Positions 6,138 to 13,327 of a DNA stretch of 14,834 nt are shown piece by piece (the first letter of the stretch is position 1; each line of letters starts with the position of its first letter). The notes under the pieces are model-generated. The model saw only the letters and a program-made list of their open reading frames with translations, had not been told where the DNA came from and searched no databases. The position numbers and the translations under genes were made by a program. The stretch is taken from assembly GCA_002316235.1 (NCBI GenBank), contig DCDD01000190.1, positions 1 through 14,834 on the forward strand. Reading direction: 5' to 3'. The stretch is from Bacteroidales bacterium UBA1064. Its GTDB lineage: Bacteria; Bacteroidota; Bacteroidia; Bacteroidales; Tenuifilaceae.

Positions 6138-7343
6138 CTAGTCGCTGGTCATGATGAAGAGTGGCTGCATTTCAAAGCTCTTATAGAAAGGCCTTAGCCT
6201 TTCGGTATTGTAGTACTTTGAAACGTTCACAACCTTTTTCTGGCTAATCACAACGTCGATAGGCACATCGTCGTAGCGGCCGTTTTTAAGCACAACCAGG
6301 CGACCATGAATCCCCTTGATGATGAGATCGAGGGCAAGGTTTCCAAAGGCCATGGGAACAATAGAATCAATAGCATCGGGCTCTCCCCCACGAACAAGGT
6401 ATCCGAGATTCTGGGTGATCACGTTTACCGACTTCCCGTTATTAAATTTAGGAGATATCTCCTTAATCATCCTCGAAACGACATCTCCAATTCCTCCAAG
6501 CTTGGCATGGCCGTATGCATCTCTTTCGGCGCTTTGAAAAACCATTTGCTCCATTCCTTCAAAGGTTGCCCCTTCGGAGACCAGCACAGTGGAGTACTTG
6601 CTTGAGTTAAGATTGCGATCGCTAATAAGCAGTTCGGTCAACCTCTCGATGCTAAACTTATACTCAGGTATAACACACCTGTTGGCGACTCCCGCCATGG
6701 TTGGCAGCATGGCGGTAAACCCGGCATAGCGTCCAAAAACCTCCATTACCAGAATACGCTCATGAGAGCCGGCTGAAGTTTTGAGCATATCGGTCAGGCT
6801 CATGGTGCGGGTTATGCAGGTGCTAAAACCTATGCAGTAATCGGTACCAGGCACATCGTTATCCATTGTTTTCGGAATGGCAATTACTTTAAACCCCTCC
6901 TGGTATAGCCGAACTCCATAGCTAAGGGTATCGTCTCCTCCAATAGGTATAAGGTAGTCAATCCCTAAAAAGGCCAGGTTTTTCAGAACCTCGGGAGTAA
7001 GATCATTTACCTCCTTGTGGTACTTGCTTTTCAGGTTATCAGGAACACTATCCTTGGAAACCTTGCTTGGGTTTGTCCGCGAGGTATGTAGAAAAGTTCC
7101 ACCCGTTCTAAAAGCTTTGTTAACCCGCTCCTCGGTTAGCACTTCATAGCACTTGCTGTTGTCGGCATCATTTTCACGGATAACCTCTATTAATCCTGCC
7201 CAGCCCCTGCGGAAGCCTATTACCTTATATCCTTCACGTAGCGCCCTGATAGTGATGGCACGAATGGCGGGATTTAATCCCGGGACGTCTCCTCCCCCAG
7301 TGAGAATTCCAATGACCAGCTTAGATTTTGATTCGTTTTCCAT
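6138..7343 (-). CDS. pfp: 6-phosphofructokinase, PPi-type active site
   Basis: This 401-residue enzyme phosphorylates fructose 6-phosphate at C1 in glycolysis. It shows the family's N-terminal GGGDVPGLN loop (residues 16-24), PIGGD137-D138-T and P157-K158-T-M-D161-N-D163, where Asp161 is the catalytic base, and MEVFGRYAGF for sugar-phosphate binding. In ATP enzymes such as E. coli PfkA the second Asp of GGDD and the Lys of PKT are both glycines; the Asp/Lys pair seen here marks pyrophosphate-dependent enzymes (EC 2.7.1.90). Phosphoryl donor is thus inferred as PPi, and ATP use cannot be excluded. I start at ATG 7343; an upstream TTG at 7352 is in frame but weaker. The M48-like lipoprotein gene follows 57 bp downstream. 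Confidence 0.9.
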   Translation of the reverse strand: MENESKSKLVIGILTGGGDVPGLNPAIRAITIRALREGYKVIGFRRGWAGLIEVIRENDADNSKCYEVLTEERVNKAFRTGGTFLHTSRTNPSKVSKDSVPDNLKSKYHKEVNDLTPEVLKNLAFLGIDYLIPIGGDDTLSYGVRLYQEGFKVIAIPKTMDNDVPGTDYCIGFSTCITRTMSLTDMLKTSAGSHERILVMEVFGRYAGFTAMLPTMAGVANRCVIPEYKFSIERLTELLISDRNLNSSKYSTVLVSEGATFEGMEQMVFQSAERDAYGHAKLGGIGDVVSRMIKEISPKFNNGKSVNVITQNLGYLVRGGEPDAIDSIVPMAFGNLALDLIIKGIHGRLVVLKNGRYDDVPIDVVISQKKVVNVSKYYNTERLRPFYKSFEMQPLFIMTSD

Positions 7344-7386
7344 GATTTTCAATTGGTTTATGACGGGTCAATTATCAAATACCTAG

Positions 7387-7394
7387 CAAATATA
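7387..7394 (-). promoter_or_regulatory. -7 element of the phosphofructokinase promoter
   Basis: The minus strand reads TATATTTG, an exact TAnnTTTG match, about 44 nt before the ATG at 7343. No -33 TTG lies 19-23 nt upstream, and a palindrome occupies that region instead, so the promoter may need an activator. Confidence 0.4.
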
Positions 7395-7413
7395 TGTTTT
7401 ATATCATAAATTT

Positions 7414-7429
7414 CATTGGTTTACCAATG
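7414..7429. promoter_or_regulatory. Palindrome upstream of phosphofructokinase (possible operator)
   Basis: CATTGG-TTTA-CCAATG is a perfect dyad with 6-bp arms, and flanking AAATTT blocks (7408-7413 and 7432-7437) extend the symmetry. It sits roughly 31-49 bp upstream of the predicted phosphofructokinase transcript start, where an activator would bind. The regulator is unknown. Confidence 0.35.
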
Positions 7430-7658
7430 TTAAATTTTCACCACCCACAACATAAACCCATTTCCAAAATAATCGGGATGGTAGTATATTCAACTACAAA
7501 TGCTTCTCCACAAGAAAAAATTACCAAAACGGTTAGCACCGGTCATACCCATCCCTAATGTTAATTAGCCAGATATTACGGCATAACCTACTATAGACTG
7601 AATATCAATAACTTATAAATAATTGAGTATGTAGGGTGATTATTCCCCGCCCTCTCAC

Positions 7659-7871
7659 ACCTCCCTTTTCAGCCTGATTACTTTGCCTGTTGAGTTCGAT
7701 GCATCGCGTAGGGCGCTCCAGTGGCTAGGCTTAACCGGAATTCAGTACGGTCAAAATGTAGTTTACGCCAGTGATGCACTAAAATGGGCAGCCCTCACGT
7801 ATGTTGTTGCCGCCTTAGGCTCGTTGGCAACCCTTTTCTTCTACCTTGGGTTTCTAAACAATAACGACTAG
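7659..7871 (+). pseudogene. yugP: 3' relic of a YugP-like membrane zinc metallopeptidase
   Basis: The frame SLFSLITLPVEFDASRRAL, continuing through ALKWAALTYVVAALGSLAT to the stop at 7869-7871, matches my memory of the C-terminus of the zinc metallopeptidase family of YugP (PF04298). That C-terminus has a final LPVEF-DASRRAL segment and a last membrane helix. The full protein is about 225-235 residues, with an HExxH motif and several membrane spans upstream. Only the last ~70 residues remain here, and the frame is closed by a stop at 7632. The N-terminal domain with the zinc site is absent, so the protein is certainly not active as a peptidase. The break lies close to 7659, and the gene's terminator downstream is intact. 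Assignment is by recalled family sequence, not by a search. Confidence 0.75.
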
Positions 7872-7916
7872 GAGAAGCACCAAGGAAACTCAACTAAACA
7901 TAAACATAGTTCTAAT

Positions 7917-7947
7917 AAAAAAGGTCGGCATATAACCGGCCTTTTTT
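7917..7947 (+). terminator. Rho-independent terminator after the YugP relic
   Basis: AAAAAAGGTCGG (7917-7928) pairs with CCGGCCTTTTTT (7936-7947) in a 12-bp stem with one G-T wobble and a 7-nt loop, ending in a run of six T. It is symmetrical enough to act in both directions. Confidence 0.85.
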
Positions 7948-8232
7948 ATTTATGATAGATAATCAGGCTTACATTATGGCATAAAATTGATCCTTAGCCG
8001 TTCCACAAAACTCGCAATTTGCCTTCACATCATTTTTATCATACAATAATCATAATGCATTAAGCAACAAGCACAAACACTCTCAGCTACAGCTGAACAA
8101 AGTATGTGTTGAAAGCTTTTGTTTGAGGAAGTTACTTACCTTAAAGCATGGAAGCATAAATAAATGATTTTTTAACCAAAATTTTACGGCTTGCGAAAAG
8201 AGGGGTATTTTTACAGGCGATAAATAAAGAAA
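7948..8232. other. Intergenic stretch before the radical SAM gene
   Basis: No gene is visible. TCAGCT-AC-AGCTGA (8093-8106) is a perfect 14-nt palindrome that could be a protein-binding site. A likely promoter lies at the downstream end. Confidence 0.4.
8182..8213 (+). promoter_or_regulatory. Candidate promoter of the radical SAM gene
   Basis: TATTTTTA (8206-8213) matches TAnnTTTG in all but the last base and is preceded 20 nt upstream by TTTT (8182-8185). A transcript would begin near 8220, about 12 nt before the ATG. Confidence 0.35.
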
Positions 8233-9534
8233 ATGAACAACAAGCGACTTCAACCCTACGCTGTTTACAGTGATGGGAAGGGAAATATTTATGAAGATAG
8301 GAGCCTATTTGCAGTAGGACGCTCTGGCCATGAGTTCTACCCTCTCTACCTCGACGAAATGATACCTCTTCCAGAGGGTAGTGATTTGTTTGAACTCCCA
8401 GGTCGTAAAACGGTCGGATATAGCCGTAACGGCAAGCTAACAGCCAGGCAAAGTGGATTGGCCGCGGCAGCTTTTATAGCGCCAGCACACACTCAGCTTT
8501 CTGTGGCCGCATGGGAAAACAAGGTTAATGCACCTGTACTACCGCTATTTGCCTATACGGCAGTTGGCTGGTATGCAAACAGGTTTTACGTTCCCGCCAT
8601 TCGGATCGACCTCGATACCCGTCAGGATTGTGAAAACTTCGACCAGCAAGTAGTGGTTGAAAGGGGTAAGGCTTTGCTTGAGCAACACGAGGGAAACCGG
8701 CTGGTGAATCACCTGGTAGAAAACTGCGCTTTCACCTATCTCTGTCCTGCTGCACGCAACATGGTGATGGGACGTTGGGAGGCACCAATTCCGGTATCTC
8801 CCACCTGCAACGCCCGGTGCATTGGCTGCATATCAAAGCAGGATCAACAGGAATCGCCTATACCCGAAACACAGCACAGGCTCACCTTTGTTCCAACCGT
8901 TGGCGAAATTGCGGGCTATGCTGTTCCCCATTTGGAAAATGCCCCAAACGCCGTTGTGAGCTTTGGTCAGGGTTGCGAAGGCGAACCGCTGATGCAGTGG
9001 GAGCTAATACGCGATGCGATTAAGCTCATAAGAAGCAAAACCCAAAAAGGCATTGTGAACCTCAACACCAACGGCAGCAAACCCCGGGCAGTAGAAGAGC
9101 TTTTCAAAGCAGGGCTGGATAGCATACGGGTAAGCATGAACTCAGCTCAGCCCAAATGGTACGAAAGCTACTTCCGTCCTGTTGGCTTTAGCCAGAATGA
9201 TGCCATTGAATCGCTAACAATTGCCAGCCGGTACAACCGTTGGGCATCCATCAACTACTTTGTAATGCCTGGCTTTACCGATACCGCAGAAGAGCTAACC
9301 GCCCTGAAAAACCTGATTGAAAAAACGGATCTGAACATGATTCAATGGCGCAACTTAAACATTGACCCCGACTGGCTGTTTGGTAAGACCAACTTTACAG
9401 GCAACAGCAAACCCCTTGGAATTCGGTATGTAATGGATGAAATCCATCGTAGCTACCCCTCGGTTTACTTCGGATACTTCAACCCCCATTACGAGGTCAT
9501 GCATCGGTGGCAACAGCAAACTGGTAATAGTTAA
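8233..9534 (+). CDS. Radical SAM protein of unknown substrate
   Basis: The 433-residue protein carries the radical SAM cluster motif C192-N-A-R-C196-I-G-C199 (CX3CX2C), which binds a [4Fe-4S] cluster and cleaves S-adenosylmethionine. The barrel continues with GQGCEGEPL, the SAM-binding GGEP-type strand, then NLNTNGS and DSIRVSMNS strands. Ahead of the cluster motif is an unusual ~190-residue N-terminal domain with Cys133, Cys165 and Cys171 (ENCAFTYLC) leading directly into SPTC. These could bind a second metal site. There is no SPASM- or B12-type tail. I recognise the protein as a conserved family but know no substrate. It stands alone between non-coding stretches, so the neighbours do not suggest a pathway. 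Confidence 0.85.
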   Translation: MNNKRLQPYAVYSDGKGNIYEDRSLFAVGRSGHEFYPLYLDEMIPLPEGSDLFELPGRKTVGYSRNGKLTARQSGLAAAAFIAPAHTQLSVAAWENKVNAPVLPLFAYTAVGWYANRFYVPAIRIDLDTRQDCENFDQQVVVERGKALLEQHEGNRLVNHLVENCAFTYLCPAARNMVMGRWEAPIPVSPTCNARCIGCISKQDQQESPIPETQHRLTFVPTVGEIAGYAVPHLENAPNAVVSFGQGCEGEPLMQWELIRDAIKLIRSKTQKGIVNLNTNGSKPRAVEELFKAGLDSIRVSMNSAQPKWYESYFRPVGFSQNDAIESLTIASRYNRWASINYFVMPGFTDTAEELTALKNLIEKTDLNMIQWRNLNIDPDWLFGKTNFTGNSKPLGIRYVMDEIHRSYPSVYFGYFNPHYEVMHRWQQQTGNS

Positions 9535-9846
9535 GAACAATGCAGGTAAACTTTTAAGTTAATGGGATGATTGATTTTAGTAGTACTTCTGAGTATGGGT
9601 AATTTTTGTATTGAAGTTTTAAGTAATTCTATTTACTAGAAGTAAAACATTTGAACCACATCACCGGAAAGGGTACTAAAAATCGACTTCTTCAAGTATA
9701 ACGGGTTTTGGTATGAACCTGCAGTATTTATGGCAACCCTGTTAATCTTCAACTCAACTCCGGGGAATGTGCTCAAGCACCAGGCATACCATACTTTCCT
9801 GTGCAGCTTGAAAATAACCCTGATATCTTTGCTGCTCATCTTACAC
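9535..9846. other. Gene-free stretch upstream of the antiporter
   Basis: All three plus frames and one minus frame are partly open over 9636-9895, but none has a recognisable protein, a signal peptide or a promoter. I see no repeat or strong hairpin other than AACTT-TT-AAGTT near 9549-9560. A degenerate former gene is possible. Confidence 0.35.
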
Positions 9847-9878
9847 TGTGTAAAAGTTGCTCAAAAATGCTATCTTTA
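9847..9878 (+). promoter_or_regulatory. Candidate promoter of the antiporter gene
   Basis: TATCTTTA (9871-9878) fits TAnnTTTG except for the last base and is preceded after a 20-nt spacer by TGTG (9847-9850). The predicted transcript start is about 11 nt before the ATG. Confidence 0.35.
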
Positions 9879-9895
9879 TGGGTTAAAATAACAAA

Positions 9896-11392
9896 ATGGG
9901 AAGCATTCAACTTGAACTGGCATTACTTATTCTATCCACACTATTTTTTCTCAGTATTCTTGCTGGAAAGGTTAGCTCAAAATACGGAGTTCCAGCCCTG
10001 CTTTTATTTTTAATAGTTGGGATGCTTAGCGGCAGCGACGGGTTGGGTATTCAATTTGAAAATATCCACATCTCTCAAGCAATAGGGACAATAGCGCTAT
10101 GCGTCATTCTATTCTCAGGAGGATTGGACACGCAATTTTCTGAAATAAAACCGGTTCTTGCCCAGGGATTAATACTTGCCACACTTGGAGTACTGTTAAC
10201 AGCAATATTTACTGGGTTAATTATTTGGTGGATACTCGATTTAACCATACCCGGGGCAAACATTGGACTACTAACCTCTCTCCTGCTAGCAGCAACAATG
10301 TCATCGACTGACTCCGCTTCTGTTTTCTCCATTCTGCGTTCAAAAGGGCTCAACCTTAAGAAAAACCTCCGGCCCATGCTGGAGTTGGAAAGTGGTGGGA
10401 ACGATCCCATGGCTTATGTTCTGGTAATTACCCTGATAGATATAATCAAAATGAACTCCGAGCCAAATTTTTGGCTGGCTTCAGGTATGATAGTTTTGCA
10501 GCTGATTATTGGTGGCGGCGTGGGATATTTGCTGGGTAAGCTGGCAATTATCACAATTAACCATATCAAATTGGGTAATGACTCACTATACCCAATTTTA
10601 GTTTTTACCTTTTGCATATTTATCTTTTCGATAACCTATTTCCTTCGTGGCAACGGGTTCCTTGCCGTTTACGTTGGGGGGCTGGTAATTGGAAACGCCA
10701 AATTCGTTCACAAGCGTTCTTCTCTAAATTTCTTCGACGGGTTGGCATGGCTATTCCAACTTGTCATGTTTCTTACCCTGGGATTGCTGGTAAATCCGCA
10801 TGAGCTGATTCCAATCATTTTACCAGCTTTAGCCGTAAGCATCATCATAATTTTCATCACCCGGCCAATTTCCGTATTTATTTGCCTGCTGCCATTCCGA
10901 AAATTGTCCTTCAAGGATAAATCATTTGTGTCGTGGGTAGGACTCCGAGGAGCCGTTCCCATTATTTTTGCCATATACCCTTTAGTTGAAAATGTACCCC
11001 ATGCCCGAATTATATTCAACATCGTATTCTTCTGTACTCTGATTTCGCTACTGGTTCAGGGTACATCCATTCCACTAGTTGCCAAGTGGATAGGCGTTAT
11101 CGAAAAACCAGAAAGGTTTAGCAAGCTAAAACCATTCAACATGGACTTTGCCGATAACCTGAAAACCGTTTCAACCGAGATTGAAATTACGGACAAAATG
11201 CTCCTGCGCGGAAATCAGATAATGAACCTTGAACTTCCCGATAACACGCTGGTTGTAATGGTGAAACGAGGAGACAACTATTTTCTTCCTTCAGGCAGTA
11301 CAACATTAAAGGAAAAAGATAAGCTTTTGATTATTACGGATAATCAAGAAGCCCTTGTTGAAACGTATAGAAATTTGGGTATTGATGGGTAA
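9896..11392 (+). CDS. nhaP2: Potassium/proton antiporter, CPA1 family, with TrkA-C-like tail
   Basis: The 498-residue inner-membrane protein exchanges K+ (or Na+) for H+ across the membrane. Residues 1-400 form about 12-13 hydrophobic spans. S138-T-D-S (the STDSAS stretch around 136-143) and ESGGN169-D170-P are the transport-site motifs of CPA1 exchangers, with the Asn-Asp pair on the central helix. WVGLRGAVP in the later part is also typical. The hydrophilic tail from about 405, with MLLRGNQI, LVVMVKRGD and KEKDKLLIITD, is a TrkA-C (RCK-C) domain, which binds nucleotide or ligand and gates transport. The layout and length fit NhaP2/CvrA of Enterobacteria; ion preference is inferred from that family. 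Confidence 0.9.
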   Translation: MGSIQLELALLILSTLFFLSILAGKVSSKYGVPALLLFLIVGMLSGSDGLGIQFENIHISQAIGTIALCVILFSGGLDTQFSEIKPVLAQGLILATLGVLLTAIFTGLIIWWILDLTIPGANIGLLTSLLLAATMSSTDSASVFSILRSKGLNLKKNLRPMLELESGGNDPMAYVLVITLIDIIKMNSEPNFWLASGMIVLQLIIGGGVGYLLGKLAIITINHIKLGNDSLYPILVFTFCIFIFSITYFLRGNGFLAVYVGGLVIGNAKFVHKRSSLNFFDGLAWLFQLVMFLTLGLLVNPHELIPIILPALAVSIIIIFITRPISVFICLLPFRKLSFKDKSFVSWVGLRGAVPIIFAIYPLVENVPHARIIFNIVFFCTLISLLVQGTSIPLVAKWIGVIEKPERFSKLKPFNMDFADNLKTVSTEIEITDKMLLRGNQIMNLELPDNTLVVMVKRGDNYFLPSGSTTLKEKDKLLIITDNQEALVETYRNLGIDG

Positions 11393-11587
11393 AAAATCAC
11401 CAGCAACCCGAGCTCCTAAACCCGTATAATGGCATAGCCAATCGCGGTAAATAGTGCTACCTGATTTTCCGAATATCTATCCTGGAGAAGCAGTGGTAAA
11501 TCGGCAATTAAGTAAATAAATGGAATAGCCGCTCGTTAAACTATCAGGGAGCAAAAAATTCTAATGTGAAAATAAAATGTTGTTGCC

Positions 11588-13180
11588 ATGAAACGAATAA
11601 TTACATTGCTTTTTGTTTTAGCAGGATTGATGGCTCATTCCCATGCCCAGAGTGATTCGGTTATACAGAAAATCATCCAAATTGGAACTGCTGAAAACCA
11701 AACCATGAAGCACCTTGACGTCCTATGCAACCAAATAGGCGGAAGACCGGTTGGGTCTTCAGCGTATGAGGATGCCGTTGTTTGGGCTGCCCGACAATTT
11801 CAGGCATGGGGTATGGATGTTTTCCTCGACGAAGTAGACGAGCTTCCTGTAGGGTTTAACCGCGGGCCCTGGTTTGGCAGGCTGCTCGGAGACCACTCCA
11901 TGACACTTCATTTCGCTACTCCATCCTACACTGCGGGGACAAGGGGTGTTCAACGCGGACATGTTGTAGCTGAACCTAAAACCCAACGTGAGTTTGAAAG
12001 GATGAAAGGGAAGCTAAAAGGTGCATGGGTGCTGATTTCAGGCGAAAGCAACGGTTGGCCAATAGACTACTCGGTTAGGGCAAACCATAGGCGCGATAGC
12101 ATAATTGCCAGCAACAACGAGATTGAGAAGAAAAACGATGAGATTCAGCGGGAAAACTGGATGAACCGTAGCGCAAACCAACCACCCAAAGAGCTGATTC
12201 CTCTTACCGAAGAACCGGGTTTATTTTACAGGCAAATGGTAGAGGCAGGAATACTCGGAATAATCCAATCTGCTCCTAATCCAATCAGGGTGCTTTACGA
12301 CAGAAAGAATATTAACAGCATGGTTTGGGATAGCTTGCCCCAAGTTCCAGACATCAAGCTGGATGAAAATCAGTATAAAATTATTGAGCGGATGGCCAGG
12401 GAACGCCAGTACTTCCAGCTGGAATTTGATATCCGCAACCATTTTCGTCCAGGCCCTATCCCCTACCACACCGTTGTCGGGGTTATTAAGGGAACCGAAT
12501 TCCCTAACGAGTATGTTATAATGGGCGGTCATCTGGATGCTTTTGATGTGGCCACCGGCGCAGCCGATAACGCTTCAGGGGTAGCCCCTGCCATGGAAGC
12601 CGCAAGGCTAATCATGAAAGCAGGAGGTAAGCCCAAACGCACCATCCTGGTTTGCCTCTGGGCAGGCGAAGAGTTTGGCCTGCTGGGTTCAACCAGCTGG
12701 GTAATCAAAAACAGCGATAAGCTTCAGTCCATTTCAGCCATGTTCAACCGTGATGGCGGACCAACCGTGGCAAGCAACCTTTCGGTTCCAAAAGCCATGC
12801 TCAACGACTTTTCCGGAATTTGTAGCCCATTGAACAGCATTAATCCTAGCTTCCCATTCACCCTCAAGGAAGCAACACCTCGCCCAAAGCCTAAAAATCC
12901 AGGAGGAACAGATACCGCTCCATTCCTGATGGCCGGAGTGCCTGCCTTCCAATTTGGAACGGAAGATGTTGATGGGCTCGACTTCAGCTACCAGGAAATT
13001 TGGCACACCGAACGCGACACCTACGAAAAATGCCCTGCCGACTACATGAACCACACTTCAATTGTAACAGCAATAGTTGTGTATGGCGTAGCAAATCTCG
13101 ACCACCTGCTATCACGTGAAAATCTTTTTGCCCCTGACGATAAGCCAAAGGTCAACGGCAAGGCAAAGGGGAAAAAATAG
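11588..13180 (+). CDS. Secreted M28 zinc aminopeptidase/carboxypeptidase-Q-like
   Basis: The 530-residue protein starts with a Sec signal peptide (cleavage predicted near AHA/Q, residues 19-21) and is exported. The catalytic domain has the full M28 two-zinc set: His315 (GGHLDA), Asp327 (GAADNASG), Glu361/Glu362 (AGEEFG, base and ligand), Asp389 (FNRDGG) and His473 (WHTERD). An insert at about residues 115-290, rich in charged residues, resembles the PA-like domain seen in carboxypeptidase-Q relatives. The C-terminus is lysine-rich (GKAKGKK). It probably removes single residues from peptides in the periplasm or outside the cell. The next gene is another M28 peptidase 147 bp downstream. No promoter could be recognised in the 195 bp upstream. 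Confidence 0.9.
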   Translation: MKRIITLLFVLAGLMAHSHAQSDSVIQKIIQIGTAENQTMKHLDVLCNQIGGRPVGSSAYEDAVVWAARQFQAWGMDVFLDEVDELPVGFNRGPWFGRLLGDHSMTLHFATPSYTAGTRGVQRGHVVAEPKTQREFERMKGKLKGAWVLISGESNGWPIDYSVRANHRRDSIIASNNEIEKKNDEIQRENWMNRSANQPPKELIPLTEEPGLFYRQMVEAGILGIIQSAPNPIRVLYDRKNINSMVWDSLPQVPDIKLDENQYKIIERMARERQYFQLEFDIRNHFRPGPIPYHTVVGVIKGTEFPNEYVIMGGHLDAFDVATGAADNASGVAPAMEAARLIMKAGGKPKRTILVCLWAGEEFGLLGSTSWVIKNSDKLQSISAMFNRDGGPTVASNLSVPKAMLNDFSGICSPLNSINPSFPFTLKEATPRPKPKNPGGTDTAPFLMAGVPAFQFGTEDVDGLDFSYQEIWHTERDTYEKCPADYMNHTSIVTAIVVYGVANLDHLLSRENLFAPDDKPKVNGKAKGKK

Positions 13181-13201
13181 ACTGCGCATAGCCGAAGCAT
13201 G

Positions 13202-13232
13202 TTGTTAAAATTACATTAATCACCTACATTTA
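13202..13232 (+). promoter_or_regulatory. Candidate promoter of the second M28 gene
   Basis: TTG (13202-13204), a 20-nt spacer and TACATTTA (13225-13232) fit the Bacteroidota pattern apart from the final base of the -7 element. The predicted leader of ~90 nt contains TGGTGCA (13243-13249) pairing with TGCACCA (13268-13274), a 7-bp stem with an 18-nt loop. The gene may therefore be transcribed apart from its M28 neighbour. Confidence 0.35.
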
Positions 13233-13327
13233 CACCAGGATGTGGTGCAGGTATGCTGTAACAAAAATGCACCATTACCGTCTTAACATCAAACTTTTTA
13301 GCTCTAACCCTAAGCTACCAAACCAAG

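Larger units (their letters stand above)
7353..7658. other. AT-rich intergenic stretch
   Basis: Apart from the phosphofructokinase promoter region (7387-7437) I see no gene, RNA or repeat here. I looked for the missing N-terminal half of the downstream YugP relic, including its HECGH zinc motif, and did not find it in the plus frames. Confidence 0.5.

Noticed and set aside
7344..7352. TTG start at 7352 for phosphofructokinase
   Set aside because: ATG at 7343 is three codons downstream and better; the difference is trivial.
9636..9895. Open frames on both strands, including a 67-codon minus frame
   Set aside because: Three or more overlapping frames are open at once and none resembles a known protein; no promoter or start is convincing.
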